In this document: piece by piece, positions 1 through 9,137 of the stretch | Layout: each line of letters begins with the position of its first letter | Numbering within the stretch: the first letter of the stretch is position 1 | From: JBBQKI01 sp038326725 | GTDB taxonomy: Bacteria; Bacteroidota; Bacteroidia; Flavobacteriales; Flavobacteriaceae | NCBI GenBank assembly: GCA_038326725.1 | Contig: JBBQKI010000005.1 | Span: 19,706-83,705 of the forward strand | Reading direction: 5' to 3' | DNA length: 64,000 nucleotides | Made by a program: the position numbers and the translations under genes | The notes under the pieces: generated by a model | Databases searched by the model: none | The model's input: the letters and a program-made list of their open reading frames with translations, nothing else | What the model was told of the DNA's origin: nothing

Positions 1-2
1 AG

Positions 3-902
3 AATGATTTCATGGTTTTGGAAGGAGATGAATATCTTTCTTCTCCCATAGATTTGCGCCCGAAATTCCATCTTTACAAACCCAACATTGCTTTGTTGAG
101 TGGGATAGCTTGGGACCACATCAACGTTTTCCCCACATTTGAAAACTATGTGGAGCAGTTTCGTATTTTCCTAACCCAAATCACTCCCGGCGGTGCACTC
201 ATCTATAATGAAGAAGACCCAGAGGTAAAACGTTTGGTGGAAGAAAGCAACCTTCCCATAAAAAAATATCCCTACAAAACCCCTTCCTATAAGGTTGAAA
301 ATGGCAAAACCCTTTTAGAGACTCCAGAGGGCCCTATGCCCATTGAGGTTTTTGGGAATCATAACCTAAACAACTTGGAAGGCGCGCGCTGGATTTGCCA
401 ATTGATGGGCGTTGATGCCGAGGATTTTTATGAAGCCATTGCCACCTTTAAAGGCGCCAGCAAACGCCTCGAAAAAATAGCGGAAAACCCAAATTCAGTT
501 GCTTACAAGGATTTTGCACATTCGCCCAGCAAGGTGAAGGCCACTACTGAAGCCGTAAAAAATCAATATCCCAACCGAAGGTTGATTGCCTGCCTTGAGC
601 TGCATACCTACAGCAGTTTGAACCCGGAATTTTTAAATGAATACAAAGGCGCATTGGATGCCGCGGACAGCGCGGTGGTTTTTTATTCGCCACACGCGGT
701 GCTGCTCAAAAAACTGGAAGCCATCAAATCGGAACAGATAGACAAGGCTTTTGGCAGGGAAGATCTGATGGTTTTTACAAATCCGGCCGATTTTAAAACC
801 TATCTCTATTCACAAGATTTTGAAAATACTGCGTTGCTTTTAATGAGCAGCGGGAATTATGGCGGGTTGGATTTGGAGGAAGTGAAAGGGTATTTAAAAT
901 AA
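3..902 (+). CDS. mpl: Mpl-like murein-peptide ligase, C-terminal part
   Basis: The gene is cut by the left edge: the frame is open from base 3, before the first ATG at 12, and 299 codons are visible. It resembles the Mur ligase family, specifically Mpl (UDP-N-acetylmuramate:L-alanyl-gamma-D-glutamyl-meso-diaminopimelate ligase), which recycles cell-wall peptides in the cytoplasm. Visible signs are EGDEY at the left edge, then WDHINVFPTFENYVEQF (the Mur ligase central-domain segment), NHNLNN near the end of that domain, and FAHSPSKVKATTEAV with LELHTYSSLN in the C-terminal domain, where the flavobacterial Mpl form has ELHT. The ATP-binding GxxGKT loop lies outside the window. MurC is the main alternative; the HSPSK and ELHTYSSLN context favours Mpl. 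Confidence 0.88.
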   Translation, partial: NDFMVLEGDEYLSSPIDLRPKFHLYKPNIALLSGIAWDHINVFPTFENYVEQFRIFLTQITPGGALIYNEEDPEVKRLVEESNLPIKKYPYKTPSYKVENGKTLLETPEGPMPIEVFGNHNLNNLEGARWICQLMGVDAEDFYEAIATFKGASKRLEKIAENPNSVAYKDFAHSPSKVKATTEAVKNQYPNRRLIACLELHTYSSLNPEFLNEYKGALDAADSAVVFYSPHAVLLKKLEAIKSEQIDKAFGREDLMVFTNPADFKTYLYSQDFENTALLLMSSGNYGGLDLEEVKGYLK

Positions 903-924
903 TCAAGATCAAATCCCCAAAATT

Positions 925-2439
925 TTAATCTTTGTGTTTTTTTGAAAAAAACCCTTCCATAGGCTTCAATGATTTGAAAAATACAAACCCAAAGCCCAAG
1001 AAAAGCATCAAATGAAAAGGGAAAAGCCCGAAATCACCCGTATTGCCTACGATGAAGGCGCTGTACATTCCAAAGGCAAAATATAGGGCCAAGACTCCTT
1101 CAATGAAAAGTAATGGGGAGATTTTTTCGTTGAGGTATTTATTTTCCTTCCAGCTATCCTTCAAAGCCCCGATGTTGAATTTTGGTGTGCGAATAAAGTC
1201 GCTTTTCTTTCTAAAATGTCCTTCCAAAACGGCAATCGAGTTATGTACGGAAAAACCCATGGCCACAGTAAAAAAGGTAAAGAACATCCCAATGTATTTT
1301 AAAAAATTCTTTAAGCCCCCACCATGCGTTTTTGAATAGGTGAGCCAATAACAACCAAAAAATATCAAGGTGCTAATTGCAAATCCTGCCAAAACATAAA
1401 AAATCCATTTCAATTCCGGATGCCTACTTTTTATGTAAAGCATGGGCACGCTCAACAAGGCGATAAGCAAAATAACCAGAAACATGCTGCTGTTCAGCAA
1501 ATGGAAAAACCCGTGAATCTTGGTCCTCAATGAAATTGTTTTGTCGTTCAACAATAGGAAATAATTTTTTTGAAAATTTTCCGCCGCGCCTTTGTTCCAT
1601 CGGAACTGTTGCGATTTTGCGGCGCTTATTACAACCGGAAGCTCGGCCGGGGTCTCCACATTTTCGAGGTATTTGAACTTCCAATTTTTTAGCTGTGCAC
1701 GATAGCTTAAATCGAGGTCTTCGGTTAGCGTGTCGCCCTGCCAATTCCCGGCGTCGAGTATACAGCTTTTGCGCCAAACACCTGCCGTGCCATTGAAATT
1801 AATGAAATGGTTGCCATAATTGCGGCCCACTTGTTCCAGCACAAAATGAAAATCCAGCGCAAAGGCCTGTATTTTTGTGAGCAGCGAATAATTGCGGTTG
1901 AGATGGCCCCAACGGGTTTGCACGACACCTATTTTTTCATCCTTAAAATAGGGAATCGTTTGCAGGAGCCAATTTTTTTTCGGCAGGAAATCGGAATCAA
2001 AAATGGCGATGAATTCCCCTTTTGCGGTTTTCAATCCTTCTCGTAAAGCGCCAGCCTTAAAGCCTTCCCGCTTGGGGCGGGTGCAATGTTCAATGTCCAA
2101 GCCCGAGGCATAGAGTTGCCGGATTTGTTTTTCGGTATCAAAAAAAGATTCGTCGGTGGAGTCATCCAAAACTTGGATTTGTAATTTTTCGCGGGGATAA
2201 TCCATTTCGGAAATGTTTTGAAGGAGCCGTTCCACTACATACTTCTCGTTGTAAACAGGAAGCTGTATGGTAACAAAAGGAATTTCTGCGGGGTTTGAAA
2301 AATCAAATGTTTCACAAACGTCCTTCCTTTTTTTTGCTTTGAAATAATTGAAAAGCAAATTCAATTGGGCGAGCGAATACAGGAAAATGATCAAGAGCGC
2401 AAGTGAATAAATGGCAATAATTATATATTCCAAAATCAT
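925..2439 (-). CDS. Membrane GT2 glycosyltransferase, cellulose-synthase-like
   Basis: This 504-residue inner-membrane enzyme has the layout of a processive family 2 glycosyltransferase: an N-terminal membrane helix (about 5-28), a cytoplasmic catalytic domain, and four or so C-terminal helices (about 310-490). The catalytic signature is complete: DDSTDE at 92-97, the metal-binding FDSDF at 148-152, TEDLDL near 239 and QQFRW at 277-281. Substrate and acceptor cannot be read from sequence; beta-glucan- or glucomannan-type synthases are the nearest families. It overlaps the upstream glycosyltransferase gene by four bases (ATGA), so the two are translationally coupled, and it converges on the ligase gene with only 22 bases between stops. 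Confidence 0.88.
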   Translation of the reverse strand: MILEYIIIAIYSLALLIIFLYSLAQLNLLFNYFKAKKRKDVCETFDFSNPAEIPFVTIQLPVYNEKYVVERLLQNISEMDYPREKLQIQVLDDSTDESFFDTEKQIRQLYASGLDIEHCTRPKREGFKAGALREGLKTAKGEFIAIFDSDFLPKKNWLLQTIPYFKDEKIGVVQTRWGHLNRNYSLLTKIQAFALDFHFVLEQVGRNYGNHFINFNGTAGVWRKSCILDAGNWQGDTLTEDLDLSYRAQLKNWKFKYLENVETPAELPVVISAAKSQQFRWNKGAAENFQKNYFLLLNDKTISLRTKIHGFFHLLNSSMFLVILLIALLSVPMLYIKSRHPELKWIFYVLAGFAISTLIFFGCYWLTYSKTHGGGLKNFLKYIGMFFTFFTVAMGFSVHNSIAVLEGHFRKKSDFIRTPKFNIGALKDSWKENKYLNEKISPLLFIEGVLALYFAFGMYSAFIVGNTGDFGLFPFHLMLFLGFGFVFFKSLKPMEGFFSKKHKD

Positions 2440-3131
2440 TTTTTAAAGCTGTATTTGAAAATCCACCACAATATTTTGATGCCAGCAAAGATAGCCCCTT
2501 TTACGGTTCCAGAAACCTTGGAAACCCCGATACGGTTCCGGTAATGAACTGGGATTTCTGTGTAATCTAATTTTTTCCGTAAAGCTTTCAACTGCATTTC
2601 CACTGTCCAGCCATAGGTTTTGTCCTCCATTTCCAGCGCAAGCAATGCTTCATATTTTATTACCCGAAAGGGCCCAAGGTCCGTGAATTTTGAATTGAAA
2701 AATAACCGCATCAAATTGGTGGCAAGCCAATTCCCAAAAATTTGCGGAAACGTCATCGAGCCTTTTTCACGCAGATTTTTATGCCGGGCACCAATAACAA
2801 AATCCCTGTTTTCATTAATAATGGGGTCAATGATTTTTGGAAGTTCTTCGGGATGGTCGCTGTAGTCGCCATCCAAAAAAACCACAATTTCCGGTTTCAT
2901 TATTTGTTGGTTTAAATATTCCATTCCCTTTAAACATGCATATCCGTAGCCTTTCCTTTTTTCCGAAAGCACGGTGGCCCCGGCATTTTTTGCGACAAAT
3001 TCTGTGTCGTCGGAAGAATTGTTGCTCACCACTATAATTTCATTTACGAAAGTGGGGATATCTCGGATTACATTTCCGATGGATTTTTCTTCGTTATGGG
3101 CGGGAATAATGACTGAAATATTGGGGTGCAT
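2436..3131 (-). CDS. GT2 glycosyltransferase, polyprenyl-phosphate sugar type
   Basis: A soluble-domain GT2 enzyme of about 231 residues resembling dolichol/undecaprenyl-phosphate mannosyl- or glucosyltransferases. It begins ISVIIPAHNEEKSIGNVI, carries VVSNNSSDDT for nucleotide binding and FLDGDYSDH as the DxD-type metal site, and ends with VSKVSGTVKGA, a motif typical of DPM1-like proteins. The start is placed at the ATG at 3131 (MHPNISV); the longer frame begins with a non-homologous stretch that would need an alternative codon. A single hydrophobic segment at the C-terminus (IFAGIKILWWIF) may tether it to the membrane. It is the first gene of a two-gene unit with the membrane GT2, suggesting a lipid-linked sugar donor used in the same pathway; that link is inference. 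Confidence 0.85.
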   Translation of the reverse strand: MHPNISVIIPAHNEEKSIGNVIRDIPTFVNEIIVVSNNSSDDTEFVAKNAGATVLSEKRKGYGYACLKGMEYLNQQIMKPEIVVFLDGDYSDHPEELPKIIDPIINENRDFVIGARHKNLREKGSMTFPQIFGNWLATNLMRLFFNSKFTDLGPFRVIKYEALLALEMEDKTYGWTVEMQLKALRKKLDYTEIPVHYRNRIGVSKVSGTVKGAIFAGIKILWWIFKYSFKK

Positions 3132-3221
3132 AGCTGGTTTTAGCAGGGCGAAGGTCGGAAAAATTTCAGCCAACTACTTCTTTTTATTTTAGGATTGACC
3201 GAAGAATTAGTAAGTTTAGGA

Positions 3222-3617
3222 ATGGAAAGCCCGGCCCTTCATTTTCTGAATTATTTTTTCTTTATTTTCCATACCGTGCTCATCTTTTTTAATTTGTTCG
3301 GGTGGCTATTCAAAAAAACACGGAAACTTCATTTATTCACTTTGCTCGCCACGCTTTTTTCATGGATCGTATTGGGGTTTTCGAAGGGTTTCGGCTATTG
3401 TTTTTTGACTGATTGGCATTATGAGGTTTTGAGAAAATTGGGAAAAACCGATATGCCAAACAGCTATATCGCCTTTTTGGTGGAAAACTTTACCGGCTGG
3501 CTACCCGATGCGGATTTGGTTGAAATACTGACCTTGGTTTTTACGCTCATTGCACTTATATGCTCGGTTTGGGTGAATTTTAGGGATAGAAAAAAGAATA
3601 AAGAAGCAAGAATTTAG
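3222..3617 (+). CDS. Small integral membrane protein, DUF2784-like
   Basis: A 131-residue protein with three predicted membrane helices (FLNYFFFIFHTVLIFFNLFGWLF, a central LFTLLATLFSWIVLGF, and a C-terminal VEILTLVFTLIALICSVWV). The order LHFLNYFFFIFH...W..FG...LTDWHYEVL recalls DUF2784, small membrane proteins of unknown function. The ATG at 3222 is preferred; an in-frame TTG at 3195 would add nine residues. The last codons run into a heptanucleotide repeat. It is transcribed divergently from the glycosyltransferases. No function can be assigned. Confidence 0.65.
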   Translation: MESPALHFLNYFFFIFHTVLIFFNLFGWLFKKTRKLHLFTLLATLFSWIVLGFSKGFGYCFLTDWHYEVLRKLGKTDMPNSYIAFLVENFTGWLPDADLVEILTLVFTLIALICSVWVNFRDRKKNKEARI

Positions 3618-3637
3618 AATTAAGAATCAAGAATCAC
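3610..3637. repeat. Heptanucleotide tandem repeat, GAATYNM x4
   Basis: Four consecutive 7-bp units, GAATTTA, GAATTAA, GAATCAA and GAATCAC, start inside the last codons of the DUF2784-like gene and fill most of the short gap to the next stop codon. The period is exact and the first four bases are invariant. Similar three-unit heptamer runs of unrelated sequence sit at three other gene ends in the window. Confidence 0.75.
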
Positions 3638-3653
3638 GGGAAAAAGCAGTTAT

Positions 3654-5240
3654 CTACTTATTCACATATTTCATTAAATCCACATCATTGCCCAACAAGA
3701 TTTCGTGGGAGTTTATCCTTCCCTTAAGTGGGCCGTTCTCCAAGTTCAAAACCCCACGGGGGCAAACCGCCGAACAGATCCCGCAACCCACACAACTGGA
3801 GCGTACAATGTTCTCCCCCCTTTGAGCATAAGCGCGTACATCGATCCCCATTTCACAATAGGTGGAACAATTGCCGCAGGAAATGCACTGCCCACCATTG
3901 GTTGTGATTCTGAATTTTGAAAATAACCTTTGTTGCATTCCTAAAATAGCGGCCATGGGGCAACCAAAACGGCACCACACACGGCTCCCAAAAATAGGGT
4001 AGAAGCCCGTACCGATAACGCCGCTGAAAATGGCACCTATAAGAAAGCCATATGATTGTCGTAGGGTTTCGGCCTCAAAAAGGAAAAGCGTTTTTCTCGA
4101 GAAATAATGCATTCCAATCAAGACGAGAATAATCACCAAATAGCCAATAGCCCCGTAGCGCGCGTCCTTTTTCAATTCCCTTCTTTTAAAAAACCAGATT
4201 CCCGCAAAAAGCAGGGTTAAGAAAACTGCGACCCCAATCAGGAAAACATCCTTCGTTAACCAGTATTTCGTGGCATCGTCTCCCAAATAGGAATGCACCA
4301 CCGCGGTGGTCATCAGCACCACGAAAACCAACACGCTGTGCACCACCCAACGTTCAATTTTCCAGGCCACCATCCGCTTGTCGCTCAAATGTCGAAAGGG
4401 ATCGCCAGCTGTTTCTGCCAGCCCGCCACAACCGCAGACCCAACTGCAATACCAGCGTTTGCCGTATTTATAGGTCAATATGGGCGTGATTATGAAAATG
4501 GATGCAATTCCGAAAAGCAATAGTGCCAGACCCACATCGCCGGACGAAATAAACGAATCGACACGGTATTGCTCGAAATTGTAATAATTCAGTGGCCAAA
4601 TGTTTTTAAGGTCGTAATAGGGAAGCTGGAAGGAATCGCTATTCAATCGGGACATGAATTCCGGGATCAAAAAAGCAAAGGCAGTTTGAAAAAACATTAC
4701 CGAAAAAGTTCGAAGGCGTTGATAGGGGCTGTGGCGGTATTTCCATAAAAATTTTATCCCGAAAGTCAAAATGGCAATGGTATAAAGCGTACCATAAACA
4801 AACCATTGACTGGCGGGATTTCCGCTCAGTAAATTGCTCAACGGATCGAAAAAAGCGATCAAACCAGTGTTCGGGCCATTTTCAATTAGGCCCAAATACT
4901 GCGGGAAAAAGTAAAGAATAATATAAAATCCTGTAAGTACAATTCCCAAAATCCAAGCAGAAAAACCACGATCCGTCAACGTTTTGAACCAAACGCCGTC
5001 ATTTTTTATTCCTTCGTGCCTATGAGCATAAGCAGCTTGAGCAAACCAGATAACCCCCAAAAAAATAGAGGTCAATGAAACCGATAACCAAATTGTTTTG
5101 TTCGGAAAATTCACATTCAGGAATGCCAATAATAAAATCGCAAGCCCCGCCATCCCAAATAATGTGGCAATTTTTTGTTGTGTGTTAATTGTTTTGGGGG
5201 GTTCGCCGGTGAGGGCCATATTCCTATCTATATTGCTCAT
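3654..5240 (-). CDS. Membrane 4Fe-4S ferredoxin protein, NosR/NapH/CcoG-like
   Basis: A 528-residue polytopic membrane protein with the layout of NosR/NapH-type electron-transfer proteins. It has several N-terminal helices, a WCSWVCGCGGLAE segment after the third or fourth helix and a WCRFGCPMAA segment later, as in the paired cysteine motifs of this family. A C-terminal double ferredoxin domain follows: CISCGNCSTYC and CVGCGICSAVCP, the latter completing two 4Fe-4S clusters. It starts 10 bases downstream of the FAD oxidoreductase stop, so the two probably form an electron-transfer pair moving electrons between NAD(P)H and the membrane. It is the last gene of the long minus-strand arsenosugar-type run. 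The physiological acceptor is unknown; a denitrification role is not supported because no nos or nap genes are present. Confidence 0.85.
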   Translation of the reverse strand: MSNIDRNMALTGEPPKTINTQQKIATLFGMAGLAILLLAFLNVNFPNKTIWLSVSLTSIFLGVIWFAQAAYAHRHEGIKNDGVWFKTLTDRGFSAWILGIVLTGFYIILYFFPQYLGLIENGPNTGLIAFFDPLSNLLSGNPASQWFVYGTLYTIAILTFGIKFLWKYRHSPYQRLRTFSVMFFQTAFAFLIPEFMSRLNSDSFQLPYYDLKNIWPLNYYNFEQYRVDSFISSGDVGLALLLFGIASIFIITPILTYKYGKRWYCSWVCGCGGLAETAGDPFRHLSDKRMVAWKIERWVVHSVLVFVVLMTTAVVHSYLGDDATKYWLTKDVFLIGVAVFLTLLFAGIWFFKRRELKKDARYGAIGYLVIILVLIGMHYFSRKTLFLFEAETLRQSYGFLIGAIFSGVIGTGFYPIFGSRVWCRFGCPMAAILGMQQRLFSKFRITTNGGQCISCGNCSTYCEMGIDVRAYAQRGENIVRSSCVGCGICSAVCPRGVLNLENGPLKGRINSHEILLGNDVDLMKYVNK

Positions 5241-5250
5241 AAAATTTATA

Positions 5251-6558
5251 TTAGGCCTCGACCGTTGAAATTTGATCCTTAAATTCTTTTTTTATCTCAT
5301 TCTGATGTTTTTCAAAAAACTCTGGGTCAAAATTGGCAAGGTTTAAATGTTGCACCACATAATCGATACTCCTTTTTTCATTAAGCCAACTATCAAAAAC
5401 TTCGTGTCGCATCCGTATCCCGAAGGTATTTATTCCTAAAAATTCCCTGGATTGGGAGTTATAAGCAATTGTAATGGCCTTGGTGTTATCGTTATGCTTC
5501 CAATGGAAATGCGCTTCGTTTTCCTTTTTCTTTTTTTCAGGAAAAACCCAGCCGTAAGTTTGGTATTCAATATCAAAAAACTTGGCAGAATTGAACCAAT
5601 TTCCGGGTTTGTATTCCGTGGGATTTCCGCATACGGTTTGGGCCAATGCCTCGCCCATCATTCTGCCCGTGTACCAAACTGCCTCCACCGAAGGGCGGTG
5701 GCCAATAGGATCGATTCGCTGGGCGCAATCGCCTATGGCATAAATATCCTTTGCGCTGGTTCGTAGGTTTCGGTCCACCAAAATCCCTTTATCGGTTTCA
5801 ACTTCTGAATCTTTTAAAAAAGAAATATTCGGTTTAACTCCAGTGGCAATCCCCACAAGATTACAAGGAATCTCTTCGCCATTTCCGGTGATCACCGCCC
5901 TGACGTGGCCATATTCATCGCCGAGTATCTTTTCAAGACTTGTTCCGTGTTTAATATTTACACCGTGCGAAATGATGTGCCGAGAGATCATTTCTGCATC
6001 ATTGCTCGGAAGGACACTTCCCCAAAACGCAGCTTCGCGTACCAAAATAGTAACTGCTATATCACGCGTTCGCAACATTTCTGCAAGTTCCACTCCTATC
6101 AAGCCGCCTCCCACAATCACTGCACGGGGACATTCCTTGTGATTGGGAGCATATTTTTCAATATTTTCAAGATCCTGTTTGGTAACCATCCCCACAACAC
6201 CCTTTAAATCTTGGCCTTCCCAGCCGTATTTTTGCGTAACAGAGCCAGAGGCAATTATGAGTTTGTCGTAAGCAAGAGTTTCGGAATCCGCAAAATGAAG
6301 GGTCTTGTTTACGGTGTCCACTTTTGTAACGTAGCCGTTTTTCAGCCCTATTCGGTTTTTTTTCCAAAACCAACTTTCATAAGGCTCAATATCTCGCCAG
6401 CGCATGTGCCCCATATAGACGTACATAAGTGCAGTGCGGGAAAAAAAATGGTTTGACTCGGCCGAGATAACCGTGATTTTTTTATCGGAAAGTTTACGGA
6501 TGTGCCTTGCGGCCGTTATGCCCGCAATTCCATTCCCGATAATTACAATATGTTCCAT
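5251..6558 (-). CDS. FAD-dependent pyridine nucleotide oxidoreductase
   Basis: A 435-residue flavoprotein of the pyridine-nucleotide:disulfide-oxidoreductase superfamily. The FAD-binding Rossmann loop is IIGNGIAGITAARH at the N-terminus, the NAD(P)-binding loop is VIVGGGLIGVELAEML near 150, and IYAIGDCAQ is the second FAD-contacting motif. No redox-active CxxxxC disulfide is evident, so it is more like nitrite reductase, rubredoxin or ferredoxin reductases, or NDH-like enzymes, than a thiol reductase. The C-terminal 120 residues have no obvious named domain. It sits directly before the Fe-S membrane protein, the likely partner, at the distal end of the arsenosugar-type gene run. Confidence 0.85.
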   Translation of the reverse strand: MEHIVIIGNGIAGITAARHIRKLSDKKITVISAESNHFFSRTALMYVYMGHMRWRDIEPYESWFWKKNRIGLKNGYVTKVDTVNKTLHFADSETLAYDKLIIASGSVTQKYGWEGQDLKGVVGMVTKQDLENIEKYAPNHKECPRAVIVGGGLIGVELAEMLRTRDIAVTILVREAAFWGSVLPSNDAEMISRHIISHGVNIKHGTSLEKILGDEYGHVRAVITGNGEEIPCNLVGIATGVKPNISFLKDSEVETDKGILVDRNLRTSAKDIYAIGDCAQRIDPIGHRPSVEAVWYTGRMMGEALAQTVCGNPTEYKPGNWFNSAKFFDIEYQTYGWVFPEKKKKENEAHFHWKHNDNTKAITIAYNSQSREFLGINTFGIRMRHEVFDSWLNEKRSIDYVVQHLNLANFDPEFFEKHQNEIKKEFKDQISTVEA

Positions 6559-6597
6559 ATATCAAAAAATTCTGAACACCGTTAATTTAAGAACAAA

Positions 6598-7377
6598 TTA
6601 GCGATCGGCAATGACTTTTGTAAAGGTATGTTTCGCTGAATTTATTTGAGGGGTTTTTATGTGTTTTGAATAATAAGCATATAAATCTTCCGGCGTTGCG
6701 CCCATCCATTTCTTGTAATAGATCATCAAAAAATGATATTGAAGAGACCAAACCCCTTTCTGCCTGTAAAGCCTGGCGGAAGAAACCAAGGTTTTTTGGA
6801 TGACCACGAATTTTTTACGAGCATACAGCTCTTGAATCAAGATATTGTCTTCATAAATCCTGAAGCGTTCATTATAGCCACCAATTTCCTGAAAAAGATT
6901 TTTTGTGATAAACTGGCTTTGATCGCCACCACGGCACGCCCGGAAATTGAACCGCGTGAACCAACCGGCTAGTTGCAGCCACCAATGGTTACTGTCAAAT
7001 TTCATCCGGAAACAACCCGCTGGGTTTCCTTTTTCAATTTCGTTCAAGATCAAATGATCGAATCTTACTGGGGGAAATGAATCTGCGTGCAAAAAATATA
7101 GGATGCTCCCAGCGGCTTTTGAAGCGCCCACGTTCATTTGTTGGGCCCGCCCTTTTTTTGAATGAATAAATTTTACGTTCAAGCGGTCGTGGCTTCCCAT
7201 AAATTTTTCCACCACTTTTTGAGTTTCGTCTTCGCTTCCACCATCGATAATCAATATTTCGGAGAGGAGCATTTTCGGGCGAATGGCAACGCTTGACGTG
7301 GCATTTATAGCAAGGTGCGTGAGGAGTTTATCGATATTTTCGGCTTCGTTGAAAACCGGAATGATTATACTGATCAT
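6598..7377 (-). CDS. TIGR04283-type (arsenosugar-associated) GT2 glycosyltransferase
   Basis: A 259-residue GT2 enzyme. It opens MISIIIPVFNEAENIDKLL, has EILIIDGGSEDETQ for the nucleotide site, GRAQQMNVGA, and FLHADSFPP as the DxD-equivalent; GGDQSQF and YEDNILIQELY follow in the acceptor half. The GRAQQMN and LHADS pair is what I recall for the TIGR04283 family, annotated as an arsenosugar biosynthesis glycosyltransferase because of its gene neighbourhood rather than by biochemistry. Context agrees: a nucleoside phosphorylase, DUF2064 proteins and ArsS lie in the same run. The start ATG at 7377 leaves 26 bases to the upstream DUF547 gene. Confidence 0.82.
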   Translation of the reverse strand: MISIIIPVFNEAENIDKLLTHLAINATSSVAIRPKMLLSEILIIDGGSEDETQKVVEKFMGSHDRLNVKFIHSKKGRAQQMNVGASKAAGSILYFLHADSFPPVRFDHLILNEIEKGNPAGCFRMKFDSNHWWLQLAGWFTRFNFRACRGGDQSQFITKNLFQEIGGYNERFRIYEDNILIQELYARKKFVVIQKTLVSSARLYRQKGVWSLQYHFLMIYYKKWMGATPEDLYAYYSKHIKTPQINSAKHTFTKVIADR

Positions 7378-7403
7378 TGGGCCTAAAAAATTGGGGGATG
7401 CTT

Positions 7404-8207
7404 TTATTTTTGCTCGTTCAGATCCCAGTTATATGCTTTGTACTGAATGTTAGCGCTAGCATTTATTTGGGTCTTGCCGTATTTGTTGATGTAGCCAATC
7501 ACATCCTGTTTCCCGTTAACTTCATAATCTTTTTGGTACCAATCAAAAATGGAGGATAACTTTGGATTGCTCGCCGAAATTTCATTTTCACTGCTGTTTA
7601 TGAATTCTTTGGCTGCACGGTCCAATTGTTCGTTTATTTTGGATGCCGTATATGCCTCTGTTAGCAATTTTGGACAGGAAATGGAGGCACAGTTTATGGC
7701 AAAATGGATACGTGGCTCGTTCATTTTCCTAAGTATTCCGTTTTCGATCCCGCCCAACGAAAGTTTTTTCCCGCCCACGGGAACAATCGCCTTCGTCCAT
7801 GCTCCATTGATGTTCTTGATGCTTTTTACGGGGTAATTGTCCAAAATCAAATCCACCGTATAGGCATTGTAAAGGTTTATGTAATAAGCCAACAGTTCCT
7901 GCACGCTCCAGTTCTTGTCCGGGTTTTTGGAGGAAAGGCTTTTCAAATAGTTGTCAAGTTCTTTTCTGTCATTCATAAAACCTTTGTAATCTACCAACCC
8001 TGCTTTGTTCACGTGTTTTTTCAAAAGCTTGTCCCATTGGGAATGGTCTACATTTACAGAGGAATTTGCGGTGGTCGAGGTGAGTTTTTCGCCCACTTCC
8101 AGGGTGGGTTGCCCTTGACTGCTAATACCGGCGGCCGAAAGCAGGTTGCAGCTTTGTGCGTTGAACATGAACAGTAATACGGAAATTAACTTTAAATAGG
8201 TTTTCAT
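7404..8207 (-). CDS. DUF547 lipoprotein
   Basis: A 267-residue predicted lipoprotein: the N-terminus MKTYLKLISVLLFMFNAQSC ends in a lipobox cysteine at residue 20. The body matches DUF547: HSQWDKLLKKHVNKAGLVDYKGF, LLAYYINLYNAYTVDLIL, and IHFAINCASISCPKL, with the two closely spaced cysteines typical of the family. Some DUF547 proteins are annotated as peptidase-like or envelope proteins, but no function is established that I can cite. It lies between the TIGR04283-type glycosyltransferase and the nucleoside phosphorylase, with 93 bases to the latter. Confidence 0.82.
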   Translation of the reverse strand: MKTYLKLISVLLFMFNAQSCNLLSAAGISSQGQPTLEVGEKLTSTTANSSVNVDHSQWDKLLKKHVNKAGLVDYKGFMNDRKELDNYLKSLSSKNPDKNWSVQELLAYYINLYNAYTVDLILDNYPVKSIKNINGAWTKAIVPVGGKKLSLGGIENGILRKMNEPRIHFAINCASISCPKLLTEAYTASKINEQLDRAAKEFINSSENEISASNPKLSSIFDWYQKDYEVNGKQDVIGYINKYGKTQINASANIQYKAYNWDLNEQK

Positions 8208-8300
8208 AGGTTATTTGTATGTATGTAATTTACGCATTTATTCTCAAAATGGTTTTATTCAAATTTTACAAGGTTTTAAATACCTATGAAGTTTCATTTA

Positions 8301-9110
8301 TTAAATTTTTTTTATCAATTCGGAAAAAATAGTAATCATATCGGGTTCAGCTTTTGCTGCCATCAAAATGATTTCTGATATATCCACAGGCTTTAAATTA
8401 TCCGGATCACATTCGTCAGTTAAAACTGAAAGTGCTGAAACAGGTAATTTTAAATGGTTTGCCACAATAACTTCCGGCACCGTGCTCATTCCCACGGCAT
8501 CTGCGCCAATTATTTTAAGGTAACGGTATTCAGCCCGGGTTTCAAGTTGAGGGCCCACCACGCTTGCATAAACCCCTTTGTTAAGTTTAATTTTATTGGC
8601 GGAGGAAATATCCATCATCATTCGGTTCATTTCAGAATCGTAGGGTTCGCTCATGTCCACAAAACGTTCGCCCATGCGCTCCACGCCTTTAAAAGCCAAA
8701 GGTGATCCGCCCTGCAAGTTGATGTGATCTTCAATGAGCATTATTTCACCTTTTTTAAAATTCAAGTTTATAGCCCCGGAGGCATTGCTAACTAAAAGTT
8801 TTTTAATGCCCAAAGCGTGCATTACCCTTACTGGGAAGGTTACGTCCTGAAACGAATAGCCCTCGTACATATGAAAACGGCCCTGCATGGCGATTACTTT
8901 TTTTCCCGAAAGGGTGCCGTAGATAAGTTTGCCTTTATGAAATTCCACCGTGGCGGTGGGAAAATTAGGGATGTGGTTATAGCTAACTTCCGCTTCAATA
9001 CTGATGGAGTCGATGAACTGGCCCAACCCTGTGCCAAGGATGATCCCAATCTCGGGAGCTTCAAAGCCCTTTATTTTTAGGTATTCCGCTGTTTCTTGGA
9101 TGTATTTCAT
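8301..9110 (-). CDS. Purine nucleoside phosphorylase, class I
   Basis: A 269-residue enzyme that cleaves purine nucleosides with phosphate to the free base and pentose-1-phosphate. Family motifs are in order: IILGTGLGQF (phosphate loop), MQGRFHMYEGY, LLVSNASGAIN, and the purine-pocket stretch ETRAEYRYLKIIGADAVGMSTVPE. Length and motif set fit the trimeric PunA/PNPI family. In this gene run it is a candidate for removing adenine from the 5'-deoxy-arsinoyl-adenosine product made by ArsS, feeding the sugar to the glycosyltransferases; that role is inference from position, and ordinary purine salvage is the default. Confidence 0.92.
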   Translation of the reverse strand: MKYIQETAEYLKIKGFEAPEIGIILGTGLGQFIDSISIEAEVSYNHIPNFPTATVEFHKGKLIYGTLSGKKVIAMQGRFHMYEGYSFQDVTFPVRVMHALGIKKLLVSNASGAINLNFKKGEIMLIEDHINLQGGSPLAFKGVERMGERFVDMSEPYDSEMNRMMMDISSANKIKLNKGVYASVVGPQLETRAEYRYLKIIGADAVGMSTVPEVIVANHLKLPVSALSVLTDECDPDNLKPVDISEIILMAAKAEPDMITIFSELIKKI

Positions 9111-9137
9111 TTTTGCTGTTTATGCGTTTATTCGTTT

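Noticed and set aside
3654..5240. NosR of a denitrification pathway
   Set aside because: The Fe-S layout fits the broader family, but NosR's periplasmic FMN domain is not apparent and no nos genes are nearby.
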